NCBI GenBank assembly: GCA_938020565.1
Contig: CALIHP010000071.1
Coordinates: 1 to 35,414, forward strand
DNA: 35,414 nt
DNA from: an uncultured Anaerolineaceae bacterium
GTDB lineage: Bacteria > Chloroflexota > Anaerolineae > Anaerolineales > Anaerolineaceae
Reading direction: 5' to 3'
This document shows positions 19,027-27,123 of this stretch, one piece after another. Every line of letters begins with the position of its first letter. The first letter of the stretch is position 1. A model generated the notes under the pieces. The model was not told where the DNA came from. It ran no database searches and saw only the letters and a program-made list of their open reading frames with translations. Made by a program: the position numbers and the translations under genes.

Positions 19027-20928
19027 TCAACGACTTGGAACGCCCCACAGACTGACAGTACCATCAGCCCCCGCCATCAGCAGGATTTTCCCATCTGCAG
19101 CAATTTTTAAATTCCCGTACATTGTCGGCAGAACATTTTCAGCCGCAATTCCCGTCAACGTTCCGTTCTCAGGATTGAAAACGTGCAGCCCAAAAGCATT
19201 GCCGCTGAAAACCGCGCTGCCATCGCCGGACGTCGCCGCTCCGCTGAGCCCGCCGGTACCAAACGGAGAGACAAACGCCGATACGGTCATCATCGTATCA
19301 TCATTATTCAGCGAACCAAATTCCACACCGTTTGGCATCCCATATTTTGCGTAACGTTTGCCGTCGCTGGTCAGCGAGAAATTAAAAACTGCGTCGGACG
19401 AAATAACCGTAATTCCACCGTTTATAAGATCGATCCGCCGCAGGTCACCCTTGCCGCCGCCCTTGCAATACAACGGATATTCGCAGCCTGAAGCGACAAT
19501 CGCCGCAGTGCCATCCCAAACAGGAATCAACGCCCGAACCTCGCATTCCGACGTTCCAATCATGAATTCGCTCAATAGTGCGCCGGTCTCTGTATCCCAT
19601 TTACGCAGGAATCCATCCTCATCAACCGAAATCAGCGTTTCATCGTCCGACAGATATGCGACCTTCCATGTCTGACCCATATGTCTGCCAAATGTTCGGA
19701 TTAAAGCACCGGTTTCAGTGTCCCAGATACAGATCGTTCCGTCAATCGAGCCAGTCGCAAGCCGCCGTCCGTCCGATGAAAATTCTTCTGTAATAACGTC
19801 TTCAGGATGACCTTTAAGCATGAACGACCGCATCGAACCTCTCAGCAAATAAAGCCAAACCGTCCCATCCCGATATCCGCCGAATGATAGCAAACCGCCA
19901 TCCTGCGAAACCGACGGCAATCGGTCGATCGTAGTTCGATCCGAGACGGTGAATAATTCCCGCCAACCGTCAACTTCAAAAGCGACCACGGTCGTATGGG
20001 TATCGACGAAATAATTTCCGAAGACAACGTAGAGAACCTCGCCGTTTGGAGAATACTTTATCGCTAACGCCCGAACAGGATTCTCCGGATGATCCTGAAT
20101 CACGGGAATCCAGCCATGAATCTGCTCCCCGTCGGGAACTGAATAAATCGCCAGGCTGCCATCCTGATTTCCCACCACTAACGTTTTACCATCCGGTGAA
20201 ATCTCGTAGGAGTCGTAAGTATTTTCCCTTGCCGCGAGGATTTTCTCGACGTTATCTCTCGTTTCCACAGAAAGGGCAGAAACGGAAATCGGAGGGGCAA
20301 GGATTTCCAGCAGCTCACCGTCGGCGCTGTTTAAGACACAAACATTGTCAATCGATTCATATCCTTTCAAGCTGAACCAATCGTGAAAATACAACCGCCT
20401 CCCGTCATCAGAATAGGTTAATTCAAGAGCCCGATATTCTCCGCAGCCTCTGCCGGAAAGGGGGATCTCATGCGCAGCCCCTCCGTCAGGCAGCATCGCG
20501 AAAGCCAAAACAGGTTTGAGAATATAATCCTCAGTCATCCATTTAATAAGCTCAACCTTATATTTTTCGTCAGACTTCACGCGATAAGTAAATGCCAGAG
20601 TCTCACCGTCCGGAGAGAACGTCAGCGATTCGACTGCACTGGGAGAAGGAATAAATGTTTCGCGTTCGCCGCTTTGCGCGTCAACAATCAGAGCGCCGCC
20701 TGCGGCGGCAATTGCAACCATGCTGCCGTCAGACGAAACCGCGATCGAATTCTGAAATCTGCCTTCTCCATATCGTCCCAGCAGCTGCAAATCCAACGCA
20801 TTCGAGAGGGTAATCGGCTGGAGATTGGTGAGATTGATTTCCGCTGCATACGAAGCAGCTGTTATCAGCAATAATCCGAAAAGAACGCCAGGCATCGCCA
20901 TCCATATCATAAATCTTGTTTTGTACAT
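19027..20928 (-). CDS. Secreted WD40-type beta-propeller protein
   Basis: The 633-residue protein has a signal peptide (hydrophobic 7-28, cleavage near ASYAAE) and repeated WD40-like blades along its length. Clear ones are GHPEDVITEEFSSDGRRL...ICIWDTETG followed directly by GRHMGQTWKVAYLSDDE...LRKWDTETG, and earlier FSPDGETLAF, SPDGKTLVVGNQDG and YSPNGEVLYVV. Such propellers are binding scaffolds; no enzymatic motif is visible. The protein probably acts outside the cytoplasmic membrane. AGGAGG lies 4-5 nt before the ATG. The gene is monocistronic behind a promoter that overlaps an inverted repeat (20987-21019). Confidence 0.87.
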   Translation of the reverse strand: MYKTRFMIWMAMPGVLFGLLLITAASYAAEINLTNLQPITLSNALDLQLLGRYGEGRFQNSIAVSSDGSMVAIAAAGGALIVDAQSGERETFIPSPSAVESLTFSPDGETLAFTYRVKSDEKYKVELIKWMTEDYILKPVLAFAMLPDGGAAHEIPLSGRGCGEYRALELTYSDDGRRLYFHDWFSLKGYESIDNVCVLNSADGELLEILAPPISVSALSVETRDNVEKILAARENTYDSYEISPDGKTLVVGNQDGSLAIYSVPDGEQIHGWIPVIQDHPENPVRALAIKYSPNGEVLYVVFGNYFVDTHTTVVAFEVDGWRELFTVSDRTTIDRLPSVSQDGGLLSFGGYRDGTVWLYLLRGSMRSFMLKGHPEDVITEEFSSDGRRLATGSIDGTICIWDTETGALIRTFGRHMGQTWKVAYLSDDETLISVDEDGFLRKWDTETGALLSEFMIGTSECEVRALIPVWDGTAAIVASGCEYPLYCKGGGKGDLRRIDLINGGITVISSDAVFNFSLTSDGKRYAKYGMPNGVEFGSLNNDDTMMTVSAFVSPFGTGGLSGAATSGDGSAVFSGNAFGLHVFNPENGTLTGIAAENVLPTMYGNLKIAADGKILLMAGADGTVSLWGVPSR

Positions 20929-20986
20929 TTTGCCTCCTGTCGCATAAAACCTGTTCCCTTCTTCAGGCAGACCTTTCTGCTGTTAC

Positions 20987-21019
20987 AGTATACTATATCA
21001 CTGGTATACTCTCCCGCAA
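20987..21019 (-). promoter_or_regulatory. Promoter with overlapping inverted repeat, upstream of the WD40 gene
   Basis: On the minus strand TTGCGG (21014-21019), a 16-bp spacer and TATAGT (20992-20997) form a plausible promoter about 65 nt before the start codon. A perfect 7-bp inverted repeat, AGTATAC (20987-20993) and GTATACT (21004-21010) with 10 bp between, covers the -10 box and most of the spacer, a position suited to a repressor. The regulator is unknown. Confidence 0.5.
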
Positions 21020-21151
21020 CGTTACACTCCTCTTAATGCTTTAAGAATTTCGTCCTTTAATCGAATTGCATTTAATAAATTTAATTGAAGAAAAGTGTAT
21101 TCTGCCTCGCGTAATTTCACGAAGCACAGAAATTTCAGGGGCATTGACAAA
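21020..21151. other. AT-rich intergenic stretch
   Basis: I see no gene between the WD40 promoter and the RhuM-like remnant. Base composition is AT-rich relative to the flanking genes, as in the pseudogene region near 4700-4990. Confidence 0.4.
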
Positions 21152-21461
21152 TCATTTATTTCCAATGCCGCCGTTCTTTTCGTTTTGCTGTTGCAGCAAT
21201 TTTACAGCACGATCAAGATCGCTTCCGAGCTGCCGCATTTCACCGGCTCGATAGATCACAAGTTCTTTTTCAGCTTTTCCGACCGAACCTGTCGGCTGAT
21301 CTCGGCGCAACTGACAAGAAATTCTTATTCGTTGCCTCCGGTATAAGCCTGCCGCCTTTGTATATACCGTCTATATGCTGGCTGATGTTCTGCTGCGTGG
21401 TATCATAAACTTCCGCAAGCGGCTGCTGCGTGACCCAGATATCCTCATCGGAGAAAGACAA
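21152..21461 (-). pseudogene. RhuM-like (virulence RhuM family) remnant with broken frame
   Basis: Read from 21461 downward on the minus strand, about 50 codons (DEDIWVTQQPLAEVYDTTQ, then NISQHIDGIYKGG, ATNKNFLSV) match the N-terminal region of RhuM-family proteins (pattern WLTQ-x-QMAELF, NI-x-HI-x-NIY-x-EGEL, KFLQV). The frame then runs into an unrelated tail and stops at 21270. The next 120 nt hold coding-like pieces in other frames, the last ending with DLDRAVKLLQQQNEK and a TGA at 21152. No full-length RhuM (usually about 330 residues) is possible. RhuM genes often accompany mobile or restriction loci, so this may mark an old insertion. Confidence 0.65.
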
Positions 21462-21633
21462 AGCTCTTATCTAAAAACCGAGAAGTCCTTCAAGTCCAGA
21501 TTCCATTTCCAGACATGGGAAAAACCGCGGCAAATATCTTGCTTAGCCGGATCGAAAACCCAGGCAAATCCTGCCGCCGGACCTGCGTCAAGACAACGCC
21601 GGTTTGGCGCGAAAGCTCAAACAAAAAAGAAGC
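21462..21633. other. Intergenic stretch downstream of the nonulosonate operon
   Basis: I see no gene or clear terminator here. The minus strand carries a six-T run just after the stop at 21634, flanked by AAGCT and AGCTT 13 nt apart; this is too loose to be called a terminator. Confidence 0.35.
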
Positions 21634-22323
21634 TTAAATCTCCCCCGCCTGACGCAGCTTCATCAGCATCTCGGTCACGTTCCATTCCGTCTCATCGTCG
21701 ATATCCTGCGCTTCGATCGCCGGAATTTCGTACAGCAACGGACGTGAACCGATGCGGTTGCGATACGTCAGCAGGATTTCGCGGGTAAACAGGTAGAAGC
21801 AGGAATTTTCCTCATAAATCGGCGGCAGATCCTGCGTCCGAAGCAGGATCGCGGCGTTGTGATTGATCGGACGGGCCAACTCGTCCCAATAACGCTTCTG
21901 AACCTTCGTGACGGAGAACATCGAATCGTACAAATAAGATTTCGCCTGGAACGCCTGAATCCCCTCCGAAATCGTCTCCGCTTTCAGGAGCGGATTCGTG
22001 CTATGCGTCTGAAGATAAAAATCGGCTTCAATCTGCGACGTATCGTAAACGAGAATTTCGTTCATCGGAACGTCTCCGGCGCGCAGCGCCTCCGGTCGCA
22101 GGATCGGCCTGACCATCGGGAAATCCTTGGCCAGGCCCTCGATAACGACAGGGCTATCGGTATCGACGACGATCTCGGAAATCTCCGGAACGTTCAGCAA
22201 CGCGTCCAGGATGTAATGATACAGCGGTTTCCCGGCCAGCATCCGGTAATTTTTCCCCTCGACACGAACCGAATGATGACGCATGGGGACAAATGCCACG
22301 ATTTTCGCTTTCGCAGAGTCCAT
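21634..22323 (-). CDS. Cytidylyltransferase (acylneuraminate cytidylyltransferase/NeuA family), second copy
   Basis: The 229-residue protein has the nucleotide-binding start of NeuA-type enzymes in variant form, VPMRHHSVRVEGKN (12-25), followed by IVVDTDS and LQTHSTNPLL. It should activate a sugar acid as its CMP ester from CTP. It differs clearly from the synthetase domain of the fusion gene at 24917 (IIPARGGSKGIPHKN), so the two probably act on different substrates or serve different steps. It starts 8 nt after the capsule-type transferase gene and is the last gene of the operon. Substrate is inferred only as a nonulosonic or related acid. Confidence 0.85.
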   Translation of the reverse strand: MDSAKAKIVAFVPMRHHSVRVEGKNYRMLAGKPLYHYILDALLNVPEISEIVVDTDSPVVIEGLAKDFPMVRPILRPEALRAGDVPMNEILVYDTSQIEADFYLQTHSTNPLLKAETISEGIQAFQAKSYLYDSMFSVTKVQKRYWDELARPINHNAAILLRTQDLPPIYEENSCFYLFTREILLTYRNRIGSRPLLYEIPAIEAQDIDDETEWNVTEMLMKLRQAGEI

Positions 22324-22331
22324 TTCGTTTT

Positions 22332-24005
22332 CTATTCTCCTTCCGTTTCGCCCGCCACCTGATCGGTCAGCGGCAGCGTGAAATCGCCGCCGCGCAGGAT
22401 TCCATCCTGAATCACGCGCATCGTTTCGTCCTTTTCGGGCGTCAGCGCGCTCGGGTCAAAATTCCGGATCCGAACGTACCCGCGCCAGGCCGGGTCCGGC
22501 TCGATAAAGCGGCGAAGCGGGAGCGCGACATGAAAGAACTGATAATACATGAATTTTCGCGCCGTTTCCTGATACAGCGCGGGGACCTGGATCTCGGTCG
22601 CGTCGAGATAACGGCCGACCGTTTCCGCGTACGCCTCGCGCGATTTCGGAAATTCGCTGATCGGGTAGGGCGTAAAGCGCGACGCGCCCCCGGAAATAAC
22701 GAGCGCGCCCATCGCCGCCGCTTCCAGCCCGATCGTCGAATTATAAACCATGACAAATTTCGCGATCCGAATCAGGTCATACGACGAAATAAACTGACCC
22801 GGCCCGATAAATAAAACGTTATGCAGCAGCGTCAGGCGGTTTCGCTGAGCCCAGTCCGTGACCGTTTCCTCGGATTCCTTCCCTTTCCGGATTTCGTCCG
22901 GATGCGCGCGGATAACGAAAAGCGTGTTAACATGTTTCTCGATAATCTCCTTAACCGCGTCGAGCCACTGGAACATGTCGTCAAAAACGACGTTCGCGTG
23001 TTTCTGGCTGGTATCAAAAACGACATTGGTAAAAATCGGGACGACCTGCCGGAACGAACGCGCCAGGTTCCAGAACGCCGGCGTCAGCCCTTCCATCTCC
23101 GGCCAGAACTGAACCCCGGCCGTCTTAAATACGCCCTTCATCCGTGCTTCGAGGTACTCGTCCAACCGCGCGTTCCGCTCGGGGGTCATCTCCAGATCCG
23201 CCGGGAGCGCGATCGGACAGGCGGTCGCTTCCCCCGCCGTAAAAATCGCCGTCTCCGGCATCAGGCCGACCTCATGCGTAAACGTGGGAATCCCAGCCCG
23301 GTCGCCGATCCATTTCACGATCGCTTCCGGATACTGCTGCCCATTAAACACGACGATCGCGCGCGGTTGGTTCTCCCGGACCCATTCGTCAACCTGGAGA
23401 TAAACGCTCCAGGCGGACCGGATATACATGCGGTACAGCCGCGCCGCATGCTCAACCGTTTCGATATGATGCCGTCGGAGAATCCAGCGCAGCGACGGGA
23501 GCGTCAGCTTTCCGAGCGGAACGCCGTCGCGCTCGTACGCCTCCAGCCCGCCGAAATCGAGCCCCTCGACGTCGTTAAAAACCGCCGGGTCGCTCCGATA
23601 GTCGAGCGGGACGGCGTCCGCGCCGCGGTAAATCTCCGCCGACAGCCGCATACAGCGGTCGCAGGGCAGCGCCGCTTTCGGATCGTCGCGGTTCGTTCCC
23701 AGAACGCAGGGGTACAGCCCCTTCGCGCAGACCAGGAACGTCACCGGGATGCCGCTCTGCTGAAGCGAGCTCCCCGCCAGCCAGGCGAACGCAGCGTTCA
23801 GGCTCGTCCGATCGATCCGCGTCGACGCATTAAAGAATAAAACCGGGCGCGCGCGGTCCCGTCCGCCGAACGCGCTTTGAACCGCGCGATTAACCGATTC
23901 AAACCGACGCCGGTTATGAGCGTCGGTTTGAATCGTCCGGTTCTTATTCATGAGCCGGTTAATCAACGCGCGAATCGATCCGTACCCGGATAAAGAATCG
24001 GCCAT
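22332..24005 (-). CDS. Capsule-polysaccharide-type glycosyltransferase-like protein
   Basis: The 557-residue protein has no signal peptide and a GT-B-like layout. RAHPDE (366-371) and YNSTIGLEAAAMGA (421-434) in the C-terminal half resemble the nucleotide-binding half of capsule biosynthesis (KpsS/KpsC, CDP-glycerol transferase-like) proteins. The N-terminal half contains a Cys cluster, C100 and CDRC (115-118), which could bind a metal. It lies between NeuB and a second cytidylyltransferase, so it may add a CMP-activated nonulosonic acid to a growing chain; this is inference. The start is uncertain: no good ribosome site precedes the ATG at 24005, and an ATG at 23951 is an alternative. Confidence 0.7.
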   Translation of the reverse strand: MADSLSGYGSIRALINRLMNKNRTIQTDAHNRRRFESVNRAVQSAFGGRDRARPVLFFNASTRIDRTSLNAAFAWLAGSSLQQSGIPVTFLVCAKGLYPCVLGTNRDDPKAALPCDRCMRLSAEIYRGADAVPLDYRSDPAVFNDVEGLDFGGLEAYERDGVPLGKLTLPSLRWILRRHHIETVEHAARLYRMYIRSAWSVYLQVDEWVRENQPRAIVVFNGQQYPEAIVKWIGDRAGIPTFTHEVGLMPETAIFTAGEATACPIALPADLEMTPERNARLDEYLEARMKGVFKTAGVQFWPEMEGLTPAFWNLARSFRQVVPIFTNVVFDTSQKHANVVFDDMFQWLDAVKEIIEKHVNTLFVIRAHPDEIRKGKESEETVTDWAQRNRLTLLHNVLFIGPGQFISSYDLIRIAKFVMVYNSTIGLEAAAMGALVISGGASRFTPYPISEFPKSREAYAETVGRYLDATEIQVPALYQETARKFMYYQFFHVALPLRRFIEPDPAWRGYVRIRNFDPSALTPEKDETMRVIQDGILRGGDFTLPLTDQVAGETEGE

Positions 24006-24024
24006 ATTCTGAGATACTTATGAA

Positions 24025-24900
24025 TTACTGAACGCGGCGGAGCTTCGCTAAGCTCGGAAGCTCGTCGTCATAAACGCGCTTCTTCCCATCGCCTAACGCC
24101 TGTTCCGTGACGCGGGTATACTTGACCAGCTTCGCCAGCCCCTGCGGCTCGACCGACGCCGCCTGATCGGTTCCCCACATGGCGCGGTCCAACGTGAAAT
24201 GCCGCTCGATCATGCAGCTTCCCAGCGCGATCGAAACGACCGACGGGATCAGCCCGACCTCATGGCCCGAATAGCCAATCGGGCAGTCAAACTCGGCGAT
24301 CAGCCGCGGGATAACGCGCAAGTTCAGCTCTGTCGGATCGCAGGGATATGCGCTGGTCGCGTGCGTAATAATCAGCTTGTCCAGATTCTTAAAAACCCTG
24401 ACCCCGGCCCGAATTTGATCCATGGTCGACATCCCGGTCGACAGGATCACCGGACGTCCCGTCGCTTCGCATTTCCGCAGCAACGGTAAATCCGTCAGGC
24501 CCGCCGACGGGATCTTATAGGCGATCGGATCGAACGCTTCGAGGAAATCGACCGAAACCTCGTCCCAGACGGACGCGAACCATTCGATCCCCAGCTCGCG
24601 GCAAAGCCGATCGATCTCGCGATAATCCGCTTCGCCGAATTCGACATGCCGGCGGTAATCCAGGTACGTCATGTACCCCCATGGCGTCTCGCGCATTTTC
24701 CCCTGCTCCGCCGCAGGAACGCAAATCTCCGGCGTGCGCTTCTGAAACTTGACCGCGTCGACGCCGGCGGCGGCCGCCCGCCGGATCATTTCTTTCGCGA
24801 TATTCAAATCGCCGTTATGATTGATCCCAATCTCAGCGATAATATACGTCGGCTGGCCTTCGCCGACGAGCTTCCGCCCCAGCCTTACCGTTTTTGACAT
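24025..24900 (-). CDS. neuB: N-acetylneuraminate synthase family protein (NeuB), without SAF domain
   Basis: The 291-residue protein is a NeuB-type TIM-barrel synthase that condenses phosphoenolpyruvate with a six-carbon sugar to give a nonulosonic acid. Family motifs are complete: AEIGINHNGD (22-31), VKFQKR (50-55), KIPSA (129-133), STGMS (154-158), THATSAYP (179-186), SGHEVG (211-216) and ERHFTLD (232-238). The usual NeuB is about 340 residues with a C-terminal SAF/antifreeze-like domain that closes the active site of the partner subunit. Here the protein ends right after the barrel. The next gene begins 19 nt further on, so a lost SAF is not simply frameshifted. The start at 24900 was preferred to longer forms that overlap the preceding gene. 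Confidence 0.92.
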   Translation of the reverse strand: MSKTVRLGRKLVGEGQPTYIIAEIGINHNGDLNIAKEMIRRAAAAGVDAVKFQKRTPEICVPAAEQGKMRETPWGYMTYLDYRRHVEFGEADYREIDRLCRELGIEWFASVWDEVSVDFLEAFDPIAYKIPSAGLTDLPLLRKCEATGRPVILSTGMSTMDQIRAGVRVFKNLDKLIITHATSAYPCDPTELNLRVIPRLIAEFDCPIGYSGHEVGLIPSVVSIALGSCMIERHFTLDRAMWGTDQAASVEPQGLAKLVKYTRVTEQALGDGKKRVYDDELPSLAKLRRVQ

Positions 24901-24916
24901 GATACATTCCATCCTT

Positions 24917-26167
24917 TCACGACTGCCCCCGGTCCAGGATCCGGTCGCAGGCTTCCCGAACCGCGCCATGCCCGCCGGTCCTGGTCAGAACGATATCCGC
25001 CGCCGCCAGCGCTTTTTCATGCGCGTCGCTGGGAACCAGCGCGCATCCAACGACCGGGAAGCAGGCGATATCGTTTACGTCGTTTCCAACGTAAACCGCG
25101 TCCGCTGAATCGATCTTTTTCTCCTGACAATATTCCCGGAGTTTTTCCGTCTTCTGCAACGTTCCCTGAACGAAATCGATCCCCAGCTTCTTACAGCGCG
25201 CCGCGACAACCCGGTTCGTTTCGCTCGAAATCACGACGACCGCGATCCCCGCTTCTTTCACGAGCCGGATCCCCAGCCCGTCCGACCTGCTGCAGCGGAC
25301 CGACTCCGTCCCATTCTCGTCGACGGTAACCAAATCGTCCGTCATCACGCCGTCAAAATCCAGCACAATCAGGCGAACGTTCTTCGGAAGCGCCCGCTTC
25401 GCTGCGCCCGGCGTAACGACCCTGATTTTTCCACTCCGCAAAACCGCTTCATACTTTTCCCAGTCCGACGGGTTGTCGATATCGACCTTGATCGCCGGAT
25501 CCAGGAACAGCGGGAGGATAACCTTCCCGCTCATGCTCTCGCCCGCCATGAACGTTCGTTCCGGCCGGATCGCGTCGATGTGGCCCGTTTGCCAGTATGT
25601 TTTCGGGAGCGCCTGACGCGGCGAGTTATACGGTTCGGCAAGGCCCTCGACCGGAATCAGCCCATGCATCTGCCCCGTCTTTTCGTCAATCCGCCACATC
25701 TTGAACGGGTTCTCGCCGGACGGTACGACGCCGCGGACCGAATCGGCTTCCGGATGATCGAGGAGGAGCCGGATCGCTTCGTCGACCAATCCCGGCGTCC
25801 GGAACGGCGACGTCGGACGGAGCTGAATAACGATATCCGGGCGGTACCCCTCGTTCTCCGCCAGCCACCGAACCGCATGCTGAAACACGGGCAGATCGAG
25901 CGTCGTGTCGCCGGAAATCTCCGCTGGGCGGAGGAACGGCGTCTCCGCGCCCCAATCGCGCGCAACCGCCGCGATCTCCGGATCGTCCGTCGAAACAAGA
26001 ATTCGCGAAACGTATTCCGATTCCTTCGCGGCCGCGATCGAATACGCGATCAGCGGATACCCGGCGAACAGTTTCATATTTTTATGCGGGATGCCCTTCG
26101 ATCCGCCGCGGGCAGGAATAATCGCGACGACGTTCAGCCCGCCGGCCGCCGGCGCCGCGCTTACCAT
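24917..26167 (-). CDS. Bifunctional CMP-nonulosonate synthetase / KdsC-type HAD phosphatase fusion
   Basis: The 416-residue protein joins two enzymes. Residues 1-245 are a CMP-sialate synthetase (NeuA): IIPARGGSKGIPHKN (16-30), LRPTSPFR (116-123), YNSPRQALP (180-188) and KVDIDNP. Residues 262-416 are a KdsC-like HAD phosphatase: VLDFDGVMTDD with the Asp pair D270/D272, the Ser of ISSE (314-315), a Lys near 339 and GNDVND (361-366), so all four HAD motifs are present. Animal CMP-sialate synthetases have a similar fusion. The phosphatase could remove the 9-phosphate from a nonulosonate phosphate before activation, which suggests a phosphorylated route (Neu5Ac-9-P or Kdn-9-P type). Its ATG overlaps the SDR stop by 7 nt and neuB follows after 16 nt. 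Confidence 0.9.
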   Translation of the reverse strand: MVSAAPAAGGLNVVAIIPARGGSKGIPHKNMKLFAGYPLIAYSIAAAKESEYVSRILVSTDDPEIAAVARDWGAETPFLRPAEISGDTTLDLPVFQHAVRWLAENEGYRPDIVIQLRPTSPFRTPGLVDEAIRLLLDHPEADSVRGVVPSGENPFKMWRIDEKTGQMHGLIPVEGLAEPYNSPRQALPKTYWQTGHIDAIRPERTFMAGESMSGKVILPLFLDPAIKVDIDNPSDWEKYEAVLRSGKIRVVTPGAAKRALPKNVRLIVLDFDGVMTDDLVTVDENGTESVRCSRSDGLGIRLVKEAGIAVVVISSETNRVVAARCKKLGIDFVQGTLQKTEKLREYCQEKKIDSADAVYVGNDVNDIACFPVVGCALVPSDAHEKALAAADIVLTRTGGHGAVREACDRILDRGQS

Positions 26168-26988
26168 GCCGTCCAGCCGCCGTCGACGACGAGATTCGCC
26201 CCGGTCATGTACGTCGACGCGTCCGACGCCAGGAACAGCAGCGCCCCGCTCATCTCGTCCTTCTTCGCCATCCGCCCGAGAACCGTCCGCGCTGAATACT
26301 GCGAATTGAAAACGTCGTCATGCCCGTTATAGACGCCCCCCGGCGTCAGGCAGTTCGCCCGGATCCCCGTCCCGGCGTAATACGTCGCCAGATATTTCGT
26401 CAACCCGACGACGCCCGCTTTCGTTACCGAATAAAAAACCGGCTTAAACTGACGCTCCGATGGGTCCTGACCCGGGCGTTCGTATAAACGCTGGTCCGGA
26501 CCGACGAGTCCATACGTCGAGTAGATATTGATGATCACGCCGTGATTCTGCGCCTTCATCGGCCGCGCAGCCGACTGCGCACAGAGGAAAAGCCCGGTCA
26601 GATTAACGTCTAGCGCGTCCCGCCAAAGCTTCAGCGGATAGCTCTCAAAATCATTCAGGTGCTTCCCCTGCGTCCGATCGAACTTGGGATCGAGCGCCGC
26701 CGAACAGACGAGAACGTCCAGCCGCCCCGTCTTTTCGAGCGCAAACCCGGTCATGCGATCGACCGACGCCTTGTCCGTCACGTCTACGCCGCAGCCCTGC
26801 GCTTTCCAGCCTTCGCCGCGAAGCTCCGCCGCGGTCTCCTCCGCTCCCGCCGCTTTCAGGTCGGCGACGATGACGTCCGCCCCCGCCTCCGCCAGCGCCC
26901 GGCAGAATTCTTTTCCCAACAGACCGATTCCGCCGGTTACAACCGCCGTCTTCCCGGTCATGCGGAATTTATCAAAAATTGTTGTCAT
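26161..26988 (-). CDS. SDR-family oxidoreductase (PtmA-like)
   Basis: The 275-residue protein is a classical short-chain dehydrogenase. The cofactor motif is TGGIGLLG (18-25), the catalytic Ser lies in NIYSTYG (S157), and YSVTK gives Tyr186 and Lys190. The usual NNAG segment reads VCSAA. Similar SDRs (PtmA) lie beside CMP-legionaminate synthetase PtmB and NeuB-type genes in Campylobacter flagellar glycosylation loci, which matches the order here. It probably modifies a sugar precursor by NAD(P)-linked oxidation or reduction; the substrate is unknown. GAGG lies 7 nt before the ATG. It is the first gene of the nonulosonate operon behind the promoter at 27029-27057. Confidence 0.88.
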   Translation of the reverse strand: MTTIFDKFRMTGKTAVVTGGIGLLGKEFCRALAEAGADVIVADLKAAGAEETAAELRGEGWKAQGCGVDVTDKASVDRMTGFALEKTGRLDVLVCSAALDPKFDRTQGKHLNDFESYPLKLWRDALDVNLTGLFLCAQSAARPMKAQNHGVIINIYSTYGLVGPDQRLYERPGQDPSERQFKPVFYSVTKAGVVGLTKYLATYYAGTGIRANCLTPGGVYNGHDDVFNSQYSARTVLGRMAKKDEMSGALLFLASDASTYMTGANLVVDGGWTAW

Positions 26989-27028
26989 CTCTGCGCCTCA
27001 ATTTCAAAAATGCTTATCATCCGAATCT

Positions 27029-27057
27029 ATTCTATCAGCGCATTCCGTTCCCGTAAA
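27029..27057 (-). promoter_or_regulatory. Putative promoter of the nonulosonate operon
   Basis: The minus strand reads TTTACG (27052-27057), a 17-bp spacer and TAGAAT (27029-27034). The boxes match four and five of six consensus bases, and the spacing is ideal. The start would fall about 35 nt before the SDR start codon. Confidence 0.6.
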
Positions 27058-27123
27058 CAGGCGCCCGCCCATTTCGTACGATCATACAGGGAACAGGTCC
27101 CGGACGTTCCGTTCCTGAATATG

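Noticed and set aside
22821..23840. Long plus-strand open frame of 339 codons opposite the capsule-type transferase gene
   Set aside because: It is an Arg/Pro-rich antisense shadow of a gene with clear motifs. The same applies to the long plus-strand frames at 9241-10206, 25580-26332 and 28633-29967.
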